Assembly (NCBI GenBank): GCA_963727765.1
Contig: CAVSGZ010000013.1
Location: 434,001-498,000 of the forward strand
Direction: 5' to 3'
Source: FEN-299 sp963727765
GTDB lineage: Bacteria > Acidobacteriota > Vicinamibacteria > Vicinamibacterales > Fen-181
DNA: 64,000 nt
Notes under the pieces: generated by a model
Databases searched by the model: none
Told to the model about the DNA's origin: nothing
What the model saw: the letters and a program-made list of their open reading frames with translations, nothing else
Made by a program: the position numbers and the translations under genes
Part shown: positions 17,837 to 27,897 of the stretch, in pieces
Layout: each line of letters begins with the position of its first letter
Numbering within the stretch: the stretch's first letter is position 1

Positions 17837-20578
17837 ATGAATAAGATTCGTCCCGTCATCAAGACGTGGGGTGTCGCGGCCGCCGCGATCCTCGCCATCG
17901 TCCTCTTCGCCGGCGATCTCTCGGCCCAGGCCCTCTCGCCCGAGGTGCTCAAGGCCTTCAGCTTCCGCGCGGTCGGCCCGACACGCCAGAGCGGGCGTTT
18001 CACCGACATCGCGGTGCCGGAGCTTGAGCCCTGGACTATTTACGCCTCCACCGGCTCGGGCGGTCTCTGGAAGTCGGTCAACAACGGCGAGACCTGGGAG
18101 TCGATCTTCGACAACCAGCCGGTCATCTCGATCGGCGACATCGCCGTCGCCGCCGCGAACCCGAGCGTCATCTACGTCGGCACCGGCGAGTCCACCTCCT
18201 CGCGCAGCACTTATTGGGGCGACGGCGTCTACAAGTCGATCGACGCCGGCAAGACCTGGACGAACGTCGGCCTGAAGGACAGCCAGCACATCGGCCGCAT
18301 CGTCATCCACCCGAAGAACCCCGACATCGTCTACGTGGCGGCGCTCGGCCACCTCTACTCCGAGAACGACGAGCGCGGCGTGTTCAAGACGATCGACGGC
18401 GGCAAGACCTGGACCAAGTCGCTCGACGTCAAGGCGGACGGCAAGGCGATCGGCGCCTGCGACATCGTGATGGACCCGAAGAAGCCCGAGGTCCTCTACG
18501 CCGCCACCTACGACAAGGAGCGCAAGCCCTGGACGTTCAACCTCGGCGGCCCCGGGAGCGCCATCTACAAGACCACCGACGCCGGCAAGACCTGGACGAA
18601 ACTCACCACCGGCCTCCCCGGCGGGATCCTCGGCCGCATCGGCCTCGACATCAACCTGAAGAACCCGCTGGTCCTCTACGCCAACATCGAGAATGCCAAC
18701 AAGCCGAAGATGTCAGACGCGGACCGGCTGAAGGAGCTGCGCGAGGGCAAGGCGAGCGCGGGGATGATCGGCGAGGAGGTCTACCGGACAGACGACAGCG
18801 GGAAGACGTGGAAGAAGGTGAACGAGAAGAACCCAGTCGGCGGCGGACCGGGCTACTACTACATGCAGATCCGCGTGGACCCGAACGACGTCAACCATCT
18901 GTACGTCCTGACGGTCGGCGTGGTCGAGTCGAAGGACGGCGGCAAGACCTGGGCGGCGGCGTTCCGCTTCGGCGGCGACAACCACGCGCTCTGGATCGAC
19001 CCGGCCAACTCGAAACACATGATCCTCGGTTTCGACCACGGCATGGGGATCACCTACGACGGCGGGAAGAACTGGCACCACCCCGACGAGCTGCCGCTCG
19101 CGCAGTTCTACGGCATCGGCTACGACATGCAGGTGCCCTACAACGTTTACGGCGGCCTGCAGGACAACGGGTCAATGCGAGGGCCGAGCAGCAAGCGCGG
19201 CGGCCGCCCGATCGCGTTCGAGGACTGGCAGACGGTCGGCGGCGGCGACGGCCAGTTCAACGTGATGGACACGGTCACCAACCGCTACCTCTACAACGAG
19301 TCGCAGTTCGGCGCCATCACCCGGACCGATCTCTATACGGGCGAGACCAAGAACATCGCCTTCCGTGACGACTCGCTGCGCCACAACTGGACGGCGCCGA
19401 TCGTCGTCTCGGCGCACGACCCGAACGTGATCTACCACGCGGCCAACCGGCTGCTGAAGTCGACCAGCCGGGGCGACGACTGGGAGTTCATCAGCCCCGA
19501 CCTGACGACCAACGACAAGTCGAAGCTGACGGTCGACGGCAAGGGCGGCGACGGCAACATCGAGTACTGCACCATCAGCACCGTCTCCGAGTCGCCCATC
19601 GCGCCAGGCCTGCTCTGGGTGGGCACCGACGACGGGAACGTGTGGGTGACCAAGGACGGCGGGAAGAACTGGACGAAGCTGAACGACAACATCAAGGGGA
19701 ACCCGGGCTACTGGGTGAGCCGGATCGAGGCGTCGCACCACTTCCCGGGCACGGCCTACCTGACCTACACCGGCTACCGCAACGACGACTTCCGGGCATT
19801 CGTGTACAAGACGACCGACTACGGCCAGACCTGGGCGTCGATTGCCGGCAATCTTCCATCGAAGTCGATCAACGTCATCCGCGAGGATCCGAAGAACCCG
19901 AACCTGCTGTTTGTCGGAGCGGAATTCGGCCTCTACGTGTCGGTCGATGGGGGGAAGACCTGGAACGACATGCACGGGAACATGCCGACGCAGCCGGTCT
20001 GGGACCTGGCGATCCAGCCGCGTGACGGCGAGCTCATCGTCGGCACGCACGGCCGCGGCCTCTTCATCACCGACATCGCGCCGCTCGAGCAGATGAGCGA
20101 CGCCGTGCTCGGCGAGAGCCTGCACCTATTCGACCTCAAGCCGGCCGTCAAGTGGGTGACGAGGACCGAGCACGTGGCGGCGTCGACGAACTTCGCCGGT
20201 CAGAGCAACCCGGCCGGCGTGGTCATCGCCTACTACCAGAAGGCGCCGGCGGCCGGCGACGTCACCGTGCAGATCCTCAAGGGCGCCCGCGTGGTGGCGG
20301 AGAACAAGAAGGCGCCCAACGCCGCCGGGCTGAACAAGCTCGTGTGGAACCTGCGGATGGACGCGGTGATGCTTCCGGGCGTGCCCGCGGCGCCGGCCAG
20401 GGGCCGCGGCTTCGGCGGCGGCGGGCGGTTCGGAGCGGCCGAGTCTGCGATCCCGACCTTTGGCGGCATGGTGCCGGCCGACCCTGGCGAGTACACCGTC
20501 GTCATCTCCGCCGGCGGCACCACGATCTCGAAGACCGTCACCGTGCTCGACGACGTGTGGTTTGACAAGGTGTTCTAG
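17837..20578 (+). CDS. secreted Asp-box (BNR/sortilin-like) beta-propeller protein
   Basis: A 913-aa exported protein; the signal peptide covers about residues 1-31 (ending LSAQA). It has about ten Asp-boxes of the form S/T-x-D-x-G-x-T-W, for example SVNNGETWE, TIDGGKTWT, SKDGGKTWA and TTDYGQTWA, spread over residues 80-700, so it folds as one or two multi-blade beta-propellers as in sortilin/VPS10 and sialidase-like proteins. A C-terminal beta domain follows. Catalytic sialidase residues are not evident. It probably binds or processes an extracellular ligand. ATG at 17837 has AAGGAG 8 nt upstream. A 1052-aa relative is encoded at 54215-57373. Confidence 0.85.
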   Translation: MNKIRPVIKTWGVAAAAILAIVLFAGDLSAQALSPEVLKAFSFRAVGPTRQSGRFTDIAVPELEPWTIYASTGSGGLWKSVNNGETWESIFDNQPVISIGDIAVAAANPSVIYVGTGESTSSRSTYWGDGVYKSIDAGKTWTNVGLKDSQHIGRIVIHPKNPDIVYVAALGHLYSENDERGVFKTIDGGKTWTKSLDVKADGKAIGACDIVMDPKKPEVLYAATYDKERKPWTFNLGGPGSAIYKTTDAGKTWTKLTTGLPGGILGRIGLDINLKNPLVLYANIENANKPKMSDADRLKELREGKASAGMIGEEVYRTDDSGKTWKKVNEKNPVGGGPGYYYMQIRVDPNDVNHLYVLTVGVVESKDGGKTWAAAFRFGGDNHALWIDPANSKHMILGFDHGMGITYDGGKNWHHPDELPLAQFYGIGYDMQVPYNVYGGLQDNGSMRGPSSKRGGRPIAFEDWQTVGGGDGQFNVMDTVTNRYLYNESQFGAITRTDLYTGETKNIAFRDDSLRHNWTAPIVVSAHDPNVIYHAANRLLKSTSRGDDWEFISPDLTTNDKSKLTVDGKGGDGNIEYCTISTVSESPIAPGLLWVGTDDGNVWVTKDGGKNWTKLNDNIKGNPGYWVSRIEASHHFPGTAYLTYTGYRNDDFRAFVYKTTDYGQTWASIAGNLPSKSINVIREDPKNPNLLFVGAEFGLYVSVDGGKTWNDMHGNMPTQPVWDLAIQPRDGELIVGTHGRGLFITDIAPLEQMSDAVLGESLHLFDLKPAVKWVTRTEHVAASTNFAGQSNPAGVVIAYYQKAPAAGDVTVQILKGARVVAENKKAPNAAGLNKLVWNLRMDAVMLPGVPAAPARGRGFGGGGRFGAAESAIPTFGGMVPADPGEYTVVISAGGTTISKTVTVLDDVWFDKVF

Positions 20579-20595
20579 CCGGCCGGGAGGCGCGC

Positions 20596-22119
20596 GTGTC
20601 CCTCGTCGAACAGTTCATCCGCACGGCCAAGCGGCACGAAGGCAAGCTGGCCATCATCGATCGCGCGACCGGCCAGCGCGTGACCTACCGCGACGCGCTG
20701 CTTCGCACGCTGATCCTCTCCCGAAAGCTCAGGCGCTACGAGCCGGGGATGATCGGCGTGATGATGCCGACCTCAGCCGGCGCGATCTACGCGGTGATCG
20801 CCTCGCTGATGAGCGGTCACACGCCGGTGATGATCAACTACTCCACCGGCGCCGCCCGCAACTGCGAGATGGCGCAGCGCCGGCTCGCCTTCCGGACGAT
20901 CATCACGACGCGCGTGCTGCTCGAGAAGGTCAAGTGCCCGGTCGTCGACGGGATGGTCTTCATCGAGGATCTGGCCGCGTCGGTGTCGACGATCAACAAG
21001 CTGTCGGCCTTCGTGAACGCCTCGTTGCCCGCCGAGTACATCCGCCGACAGGTCCACCTCGGCACCGACGATGACTGGGCCGTGATCCTGTTCACGAGCG
21101 GCAGCGAGCAGGACCCGAAGGCCGTGCCCCTCACGCACCGGAACATCCACGCCAACATCGAGGGGATGCACGACGTGCTGGAGTTCGCGCCGAAGGACCT
21201 GATCCTCGGCAACCTCCCGCTGTTCCACGTCTTCGGCCTCACCGTCACGCTCTGGCTGCCGCTCACCAACGGGATGACGGTGGTCACCCACCCCAACCCG
21301 CTCGAGTTCCGCGCCATCACCACCGCGGTCCGCGAGGAGGGGGTGACGATGATGGTGGGCACGCCCGCCTTCCTCGCCGGCTACCTTCAGAAGTCCGACC
21401 CCGGCGACTTCGCCAGCGTGCGGCTGCTCATCACCGGCGCCGACAAGTGCCCCGAATCGCTGCGCCAGGGCTTCCTCGCGCGCCACGGCCAGGTGCTGCT
21501 CGAGGGATACGGGACGACGGAGACGAGCCCGGTCATCTCGGTGAACACGCCCGAGCACAATCGCCCCGGCAGCGTCGGCAAGGCGCTGCCCAACGTGCAG
21601 GTGCGGATGGAGCACTACGAGACGGGCGAGTCGTGCGGCGTCGGCGAGATCGGGAAGATTCTCGTCAAGGGCGACAGCGTAATGTCGGCCTACTTCGACG
21701 ACTTCGAGGCGACGGCGCTGCACATGCGCCACGGGTGGTACGACACCGGCGACATGGGCTACCGCGACGAGGAAGGCTACCTCTGGCACGTCGGGCGCCT
21801 GGGCCGGTTCCTGAAGATCGGCGGAGAGATGGTGTCGCTCGGCCAGGTGGAAGATGCCCTGCAACGCACACTGCCCGAAGGGGTGGAGTGCGGCGTCGTC
21901 GAGGTTCCCGACGCCGTGCGCGGCGCGCGGATCGTCGCCGCGGTGACCGAGAAGGTGGACGAGAAGACGGCGATCGCGGAGCTGTCGGAAAAGCTGCCGC
22001 GGATCGCCGTGCCCAGGCAGTTCCTGGTTGTGCCGTTCCTGCCCAAGGTGCCGAGCGGCAAGGTGGACTACCGCGCCCTGACCGAGATGGTCAGGGACGC
22101 GACGGCTCGGGCTCGTTAG
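20596..22119 (+). CDS. acyl-adenylate-forming enzyme (acyl-CoA/acyl-ACP synthetase)
   Basis: A 507-aa ANL-superfamily enzyme that activates a carboxylic acid with ATP and passes it to CoA or ACP. Motifs are the P-loop-like FTSGSEQDPKAVPLTH (about 175-190), GYGTTETSPV, YDTGDMG, GRLGRFLKIGGEMVS and the C-terminal catalytic Lys in VPSGKVDYRAL. The Ser-Glu P-loop version resembles the acyl-ACP synthetase half of Aas. It is soluble, lacking the acyltransferase domain of Aas. GTG at 20596 has GGGAGG about 6 nt upstream. It is 17 nt after the Asp-box gene and 32 nt before the M14 gene. Confidence 0.9.
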   Translation: MSLVEQFIRTAKRHEGKLAIIDRATGQRVTYRDALLRTLILSRKLRRYEPGMIGVMMPTSAGAIYAVIASLMSGHTPVMINYSTGAARNCEMAQRRLAFRTIITTRVLLEKVKCPVVDGMVFIEDLAASVSTINKLSAFVNASLPAEYIRRQVHLGTDDDWAVILFTSGSEQDPKAVPLTHRNIHANIEGMHDVLEFAPKDLILGNLPLFHVFGLTVTLWLPLTNGMTVVTHPNPLEFRAITTAVREEGVTMMVGTPAFLAGYLQKSDPGDFASVRLLITGADKCPESLRQGFLARHGQVLLEGYGTTETSPVISVNTPEHNRPGSVGKALPNVQVRMEHYETGESCGVGEIGKILVKGDSVMSAYFDDFEATALHMRHGWYDTGDMGYRDEEGYLWHVGRLGRFLKIGGEMVSLGQVEDALQRTLPEGVECGVVEVPDAVRGARIVAAVTEKVDEKTAIAELSEKLPRIAVPRQFLVVPFLPKVPSGKVDYRALTEMVRDATARAR

Positions 22120-22151
22120 TTCGACAGCTGCCCCTCCCACGGAGTGATCTC

Positions 22152-24810
22152 ATGCACAGCTCTTCACGCGTGACGCGCGCGCTGATGGTCCTGCTCGCTG
22201 CTGCCGTCCTGCTTTCGACGACCGGCCTGTTGGCCCAGGCGCCGAAGACGGTGACCTCGCCGGAGAAGTACTTCGGGTTTGAGATGGGCGCCGACCGGAA
22301 GATGGCCCGCTGGGACAGGATGGTGGATTACTACAAGCAGCTTCAGGCCGAGAGCAACCGGGTCAAGGTGGTCGACATGGGGCCGAGCACCATGGGCAAC
22401 CGGTTCCTGCTCGTCGTCATTTCCTCGCCGGCCAATCTCGCGAAGCTCGATCGCCTGCGCCAGGTCAACCTGCAGATCAGCGACCCGCGCGGGCTCGCCG
22501 AGGCCGACGTCAGGAAGCTCGTCGCCGAGGGCAAGGCGATCATCTGCCAGTCGATGAGCCTGCACGCCACCGAGATCGGCGGCACGCAGATGGCCGTCGA
22601 GCTGGCCTACGACCTGGCGACCAGGCAGGACGAGGAGACCGAGCGCATCCTCGACAACGTCGTCTTCCTGATGGTCCCCTGCTTCAATCCAGACGGCGAG
22701 ATCATCGTCCACGACTGGTACGAGAAGACGCTCGGCACCGAGTTCGAGGGGAGCGCGCCGCCGGTGCTCTACCACCAGTACGCGGGCCACGACAACAACC
22801 GCGACGCGTTCATGACCAACCTGATCGAGTCGCAGTACATGGCGAAGATTCTCTTCACCGACTGGAGGCCCGAGGCCTACGTCGACCACCACCAGATGGG
22901 GTCGTACGGCGCGCGCATCTACGTGCCGCCCTACGCGGACCCGGTCCGCCCGATGGCCGACCCGCTGGTCTGGCGCGAGCTGAGCTGGTACGGCGCGCAC
23001 ATCGCTTACAAGGAAGAGGAGGCCGGGCTCTCCGGCGTGCTCAACGACGCGGAGTACTCCGGGTGGGGCCACTTCGGCTTCCACTGGGTAACGCCGTTCC
23101 ACAACATCGCCGGGATGCTGACCGAATCGGCCAGCGCAAAGCTGGCGACGCCGATGTTCATCCACGCCGACCAGCTCCAGGGCGGCGTGCGCAACCTGCC
23201 CGCCTACGAGGCGCAGACCAACTTCCCCGACCCGTGGCCGGGCGGCTGGTGGCGGCTGCGCGACATCCTCGAGCGCCAGAAGACGGCGGCGTGGGCCACG
23301 CTCGACCTCGCGGCGCGAAACCGCGAGACGGTGCTCTGGGACGCCTACCTCAAGGCGAAGCGGCAGACCGAGCGAGGCGCCGAGGGAAAGCCGGCCGCCT
23401 ACGTCATCCCGGTGCCGCAGCACGACACGCTGACGGCGTCGGAGCTTGCCGCTAAGCTGCTCGTTCAGGGCGTCGAGGTCCGCGTGGCCGACAAGGCGTT
23501 CACCGGATCGAACGGCGTGGTCTACGCAGCCGGCAGCTACGTCGTCCCGATGGCGCAGCCCAAGATGGGGCTGGTCCGCTACCTCCTCGGCCAGACCAAC
23601 TACCCCGACAACACCTACACGCGCGACCGCGACGGCTCGCCGATCCGGCCGTACGACATGGCCACCGACACGATGGCCGAGTTCATGGGCGTGCGCGTGG
23701 ATCCGGTGGACGTGGTGCCGGCGGGTGAGATTCGCAAGATCACGGCCGTGAAGCCTGTCGGCCGCGTGGAGAAGAACGCGATCGGCTACCTCGTCGACGG
23801 GCGGGAGAACGAGGCGTTCCAGGCCGTCAACCTCCTTCTCGACAAGGGCGTTGCCATCCGCCGCGTCGACAAGGCATCGGCCGGGCTCAGCACCGGCGAC
23901 TTCCTCGTCGCGGCTACCGCGCCCGACGCGCTGTTGTGGACAATCGCGAACGAGACCGGCGTCGACTTCCTGGCGCTGAAGGCCGACCCGAAGGACGGGG
24001 TGCACAACCTCACACGCCTCCGCGTGGCGATGTACCAGCGCTACTACGGCGGGAACATCGACGAAGGCTGGACGCGCCTGCTGCTCGAGCAGTTCAGCTT
24101 CCCCTACACGACGCTCATGGACGCCGAGATCAAGAAGGGCGGCCTCGAGGCGAAGTACGACGTCATCGTCATCCCGGACGACTCGACCGCAATGATCACC
24201 GGCGAGCGGGGGGCGGCGGGCCCGGGGATGCGCGGCGGCCCGCCTTCGCCTGCGGCTACGGCGGGGCAAGCCGGGGGCGGCGGGCGCGGAGAGACGTCGG
24301 TTCCGCCCGAGTACCCGGAGCGGCATCGGCGCCGATGGCGTGGCCGCGCTCAAGACGTTTGTCCAGAATGGCGGCACGCTCGTCGCGCTCGGCGGCGCGA
24401 GCGCGTTTGCCATCGAGCGCTTCAGCCTGCCCATCCGCAACGTCGTCGCCGGGCGTCCGAGCAAGGAGTTCTTCTGCCCCGGCTCGACGCTCCATGCGAA
24501 GTTCGACACCTCGAACCCCCTGGCCTACGGCATGCCGGCCGAGGGGCTCGTCACCTTCCTCGGCGGAAGCCCGGCGTTCGAGATCGTGCCCAACGACTTC
24601 AACGAGCGGTACGAGGTGGTGGTGTCGTACCCGGATCGCGGCCTGCTGCAGAGCGGATGGCTGATTGGCGAGGAGTTCCTGGCGAAGAAGGCCGCCATGA
24701 TCTCGGCGAAGTACGGCAATGGGCGCGTGGTGCTCGTCGGCCACCGCACGCAGCACCGCGATCAGACGGCCGGCACATTCAAGCTGCTGTTCAACGCACT
24801 CGTCAGGTAG
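22152..24810 (+). CDS. secreted M14-family zinc carboxypeptidase-like protein, frame interrupted
   Basis: A protein of about 885 aa with signal peptide (about 1-28, ending LLAQA). The M14 zinc motif HxxE is in SLHATEIGG (about 137-140), and a later His is in YVDHHQMG. The C-terminal half resembles a type 1 glutamine amidotransferase-like or sugar-binding fold and is shared by acidobacterial secreted M14 proteins. The frame breaks between PPEY and SGIGADGVAALKTF; deleting one C from CCC at 24314-24316 restores PPEYRSGIG and carries the frame to 24810. An in-frame palindromic insert (RGGPPSPAATAGQAGG) lies 30 nt upstream of the break. The ATG follows GGAGTGATCTC, a modest Shine-Dalgarno. Confidence 0.85.
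24229..24282. repeat. palindromic element inside the M14 peptidase coding region
   Basis: Reads cggcggcccgccttcgcctg then cggctacggcggggcaagcc, coding for GGPPSPAATAGQAGG in frame. It matches, with a few differences, the block at 15750-15795 and the reverse complement of the intergenic block at 5123-5160. The host protein has a Gly-rich loop here. Confidence 0.7.
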
Positions 24811-24816
24811 GAAGTC

Positions 24817-27264
24817 GTGTCGGACGCATCAGCCGGTTTACCGACGCGGCGATGCTTCCTCGGCCTGATGGTGGGAGCGTCGGTGGCCTCGATATTCGGC
24901 GAGATCCCGCTCGCCGCCACCGACCTCCCGGACGCCAGCCAGGGAGCCGCCGCCCAGACCGCCACGCGCATCCTCCGCGTCGGCTGCCCGTCGCACAACT
25001 GCGGCGGTCGCTGCCTGCTCAAGCTCCAGATCGAAAACGGCATCATCGTCCGCATCGAGACCGACGATCGCCCGACCGACACGATCGAGGCGCCGCAGCT
25101 GAGAGCCTGCATCCGCGGCCGCGCCTACCGCCGGCGCCAGTACCACCCCGACCGCCTCCTGCACCCGCTGAAACGGGTGGGCCGCCGCGGCGAGGGGCGC
25201 TTCGAACCGATTTCCTGGAACGAGGCGCTCGACAGGGTCGCGGCCGAACTCCTGCGCGTGAAAAAGGCTTACGGCAACTCTGCGATCTTCGTGCCCTACG
25301 GGACCGGCAGCTACAACCAGACCAACGGGCGGCAGGTCGCGCAGCGCTTGATGAATCTCTTCGGCGGTTCGCTCGGCTTCTACAACAACTACTCCTGGGC
25401 GGCGATGGCGCGAGCCACCGAGACGGTGTACGGGACGACCGTCACCGGGAACCAGCGGCAAGACTGGGTGAACGCGAAGCTGGTCCTGATGTGGGGGTGG
25501 AACCCGAGCGAGATCCGCGACGGCACGAACACCGAGTTCTTTCTCCGCAAGGCGCGCGAGAACGGCGCGCGCATCGTCTGCATCGACCCGCGGATGACGC
25601 TGAGCGCCGTGGCGCTGGCCGACGAGTGGGTGCCGATCCGGCCGGGCACCGACGTCGCGATGATGACCGCGATGGGCCACGTGATGATCACGGCCGGCCT
25701 GCACGACGCCGCGTTCGTCGCGAGCCACTCGGTCGGCTTCGACCAGTCGCAGATGCCGGCCGAGGCGCAGGGCGCCGAGAGCTACAAGGACTACGTGCTT
25801 GGCGTCCGCGACAAGGTGGCCAAGACACCGGCCTGGGCCGAGAGGATCACCGGCGTCCCGGCTGCCACCATTGAACGCCTAGCGCGCGAATACGCCACGC
25901 GCAAGCCGGGAATCCTCTACCAGGGCTACGGCATGCAGCGGCGCGCCTACGGCGAGCAGGTGGTACGCGCCGGGTGTGTGCTCGCCGCGCTGACGGGCAA
26001 CATCGGGATCCCGGGCGGCTGGGCCGGCGGCCTCGCACTGCAGGCCCCGTCTGGCGGCCCGCTCTGGAACGTGTTCCCGGTCGGCGAGAACGCCGTCAAG
26101 GCCAGCATCCCGACGTTTCTCTGGACCGAAGCGGTCGTCCGCGGGAAGCAGCTCGGCCCCGAACACGGCGTTCGCGGCGCGGCGAGGCTCGACAGCGACA
26201 TCAAGCTGATCTACGCCGTCGCGTCCAACGCGGTCGTCAACCAGCACGCCAACATCAACCGCACGGCGAAGCTGCTGCAGGACGAACGCCTGGTCGAGTT
26301 CCTGGTCGTCCAGGACAACTTCCTGACGCCGAGCGCGCGGTTCGCCGACACCGTGCTGCCGGCCTGTACGCAGCTCGAAACGTGGGGCGTCGAGGACGGC
26401 TGGAAGTACGGCGACGAAGTGCTGCTGATGCCGAAGGCGGTCGAGCCAGCGGGCGAGACGAAGAGCGACTACGAGATCTGCGCGGAGCTCGCGGGCAGGC
26501 TGGGCCTGCGCGACGCCTTCACCGAGGGGCGGACCGAGCGCGAGTGGGTCGAGGCTGCGTTGTCGGCCATGCGGCCGGCGTACCCAGGCCTGCCTGCGCT
26601 GGCGGCATTCGAGGCGGGAAACGCCGGCGTCCACGCCGTCCCGGTCGTGAAGCCGGCCGTCGCCTTCGCCGACTTCAGGCAGGACCCCACCGGCCATCCC
26701 CTGCCCACTCCGTCGGGAAAGATCGAGATCTTCTCGGCGGCGCTTTACGCCCTTGGTAGACCGGACGAGATCCCGCCGGTGCCGAAGTACATCCAGGAGT
26801 GGGAGAGCCCGTTCGGACCCGAAGCGCGGCGGTTCCCGCTCCAGGTCGTGGGCCACCACTCGCTCGCCCGCGTGCATTCCACGATGAGCGGTGTGGACTG
26901 GCTGGAGGAGGCGTTCCCGCAGCGCGTGTTCGTGAATCCGGTGGACGCCTCGGCGCGATCGATCGCCAACGGCGACAGCGTCCGCGTGTTCAACGACCGC
27001 GGCGAGCTGACGATCAGGTGCCGCGTGACGCGCCGGATCATGCCCGGCGTCGTCGCCATCCCGCAAGGAGCGTGGTGGACGCCGAACGACAAGGGCGTGG
27101 ACACAAGCGGCTCGGTGAACGTGCTGACATCCGAACGCTGGACGCCGCTGGCGTTCGGCAACGCGCAGCACACTGTTATGGCGGAACTGGCGAAAGTGCA
27201 GGATTCAGGAGCCAGGATTCAGGAGTCGGTTGGCTCCGGCGTCCCACTGAATCCCGAATCCTGA
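24817..27264 (+). CDS. DMSO-reductase-family molybdopterin oxidoreductase, catalytic subunit
   Basis: An 815-aa exported molybdoenzyme. TRRCFLGLMVG near the N-terminus is a twin-arginine signal. A 4Fe-4S site is formed by CPSHNCGGRC and the later Cys in LRACIRG (CxxxCxxxC...C). The Mo-bis-MGD fold follows, with the likely Ser ligand in NNYSWAAMA, which places it near DmsA/YnfE-type enzymes rather than Cys- or Asp-ligated nitrate or formate enzymes. The molybdopterin-binding C-terminal domain (about 680-790) is intact. The substrate is not predictable (S- or N-oxide, or oxyanion). The last 22 residues are encoded by a repeat. GTG at 24817; dmsB-like partner begins 14 nt downstream. Confidence 0.92.
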   Translation: MSDASAGLPTRRCFLGLMVGASVASIFGEIPLAATDLPDASQGAAAQTATRILRVGCPSHNCGGRCLLKLQIENGIIVRIETDDRPTDTIEAPQLRACIRGRAYRRRQYHPDRLLHPLKRVGRRGEGRFEPISWNEALDRVAAELLRVKKAYGNSAIFVPYGTGSYNQTNGRQVAQRLMNLFGGSLGFYNNYSWAAMARATETVYGTTVTGNQRQDWVNAKLVLMWGWNPSEIRDGTNTEFFLRKARENGARIVCIDPRMTLSAVALADEWVPIRPGTDVAMMTAMGHVMITAGLHDAAFVASHSVGFDQSQMPAEAQGAESYKDYVLGVRDKVAKTPAWAERITGVPAATIERLAREYATRKPGILYQGYGMQRRAYGEQVVRAGCVLAALTGNIGIPGGWAGGLALQAPSGGPLWNVFPVGENAVKASIPTFLWTEAVVRGKQLGPEHGVRGAARLDSDIKLIYAVASNAVVNQHANINRTAKLLQDERLVEFLVVQDNFLTPSARFADTVLPACTQLETWGVEDGWKYGDEVLLMPKAVEPAGETKSDYEICAELAGRLGLRDAFTEGRTEREWVEAALSAMRPAYPGLPALAAFEAGNAGVHAVPVVKPAVAFADFRQDPTGHPLPTPSGKIEIFSAALYALGRPDEIPPVPKYIQEWESPFGPEARRFPLQVVGHHSLARVHSTMSGVDWLEEAFPQRVFVNPVDASARSIANGDSVRVFNDRGELTIRCRVTRRIMPGVVAIPQGAWWTPNDKGVDTSGSVNVLTSERWTPLAFGNAQHTVMAELAKVQDSGARIQESVGSGVPLNPES

Positions 27265-27277
27265 ATCCCGAATCCTA
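27198..27277. repeat. attcaggattc hairpin repeat at end of molybdoenzyme gene
   Basis: Direct repeats of caggattcaggag at about 27199 and 27213, then their inverted form (gaatcctgaatcccgaatcc at about 27254-27273), form a long imperfect hairpin. It encodes the C-terminal tail QDSGARIQESV onward of the catalytic subunit and ends immediately before the ATG of the Fe-S subunit. Confidence 0.7.
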
Positions 27278-27278
27278 C

Positions 27279-27893
27279 ATGTCGCAACTTGGCTTCTTCA
27301 TCAATTCGGATTCCTGCTCCGGCTGCAAGACGTGCCAGGTGGCCTGCAAGGACCACAACAACCTGGCCGCCGGCATTCACTGGCGGCGCGTCTACGAGGT
27401 GACCTCCGGCACGTGGGAGAAGCGCGGTGAGGCGTGGACGTCGACCGTTCTCGCCTACAACCTCTCGGTGGCCTGCCACCACTGCGCCGAGCCGGTTTGC
27501 GGCAAGCAGTGCTCGGTCGACGCGATCTGGAAGCGTCCCGACGGCATCGTCCTCATCGACCAGTCGCGGTGCATCAAGTGCAACAAGTGCCGCGCGGACT
27601 GCCCGTACGAGGCGATCCGGTACGAGGCGGCCACCAACCGCGTGAGCAAGTGCGACTTCTGCGTGGATCTCATCGAGGCCGGCCAGCCGCCGGCCTGCGT
27701 GGCGGCCTGCCCCAACCGCGCGCTGGAGTTCGGCGAGCTCGACGACCTGAGGCAGCGCCACGGATCGCTCGACCGGGTCTTTCCGCTCGAGGACCCCGCC
27801 ATCAGCCGGCCCGCCCTCGTGATCAAGCCGCACCGCCACGCGGCGCTCGTGCAGGAGAGCGAGCCGGAGGTGGCGAACTGGGAGGAACTCTAA
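27279..27893 (+). CDS. DmsB-like 4Fe-4S electron-transfer subunit
   Basis: A 204-aa ferredoxin-like subunit binding up to four 4Fe-4S clusters. Cysteine groups are CSGCKTCQVAC, CHHCAEPVCGKQC, CIKCNKCRADC and CDFCVDLIEAGQPPAC with CVAAC. It passes electrons from a membrane donor to the molybdoenzyme encoded just upstream. It has no signal peptide and would be co-exported with the Tat-bearing partner. No membrane anchor subunit (DmsC or NrfD-like) or TorD-like chaperone is seen nearby. ATG at 27279 follows the repeat and lacks a strong Shine-Dalgarno sequence. Confidence 0.94.
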   Translation: MSQLGFFINSDSCSGCKTCQVACKDHNNLAAGIHWRRVYEVTSGTWEKRGEAWTSTVLAYNLSVACHHCAEPVCGKQCSVDAIWKRPDGIVLIDQSRCIKCNKCRADCPYEAIRYEAATNRVSKCDFCVDLIEAGQPPACVAACPNRALEFGELDDLRQRHGSLDRVFPLEDPAISRPALVIKPHRHAALVQESEPEVANWEEL

Positions 27894-27897
27894 GGCC

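Noticed and set aside
24229..24316. Programmed ribosomal frameshift in the M14 peptidase
   Set aside because: No slippery heptamer or conserved downstream structure is evident, and six other genes show the same +1 defect, so an error is more likely.
21447..25874. A single 1475-aa frame linking acyl-activating enzyme, M14 peptidase and molybdoenzyme
   Set aside because: Only the middle part (from 22152 to the frameshift near 24315) has protein-family similarity; both ends are out-of-frame readings of neighbouring genes.
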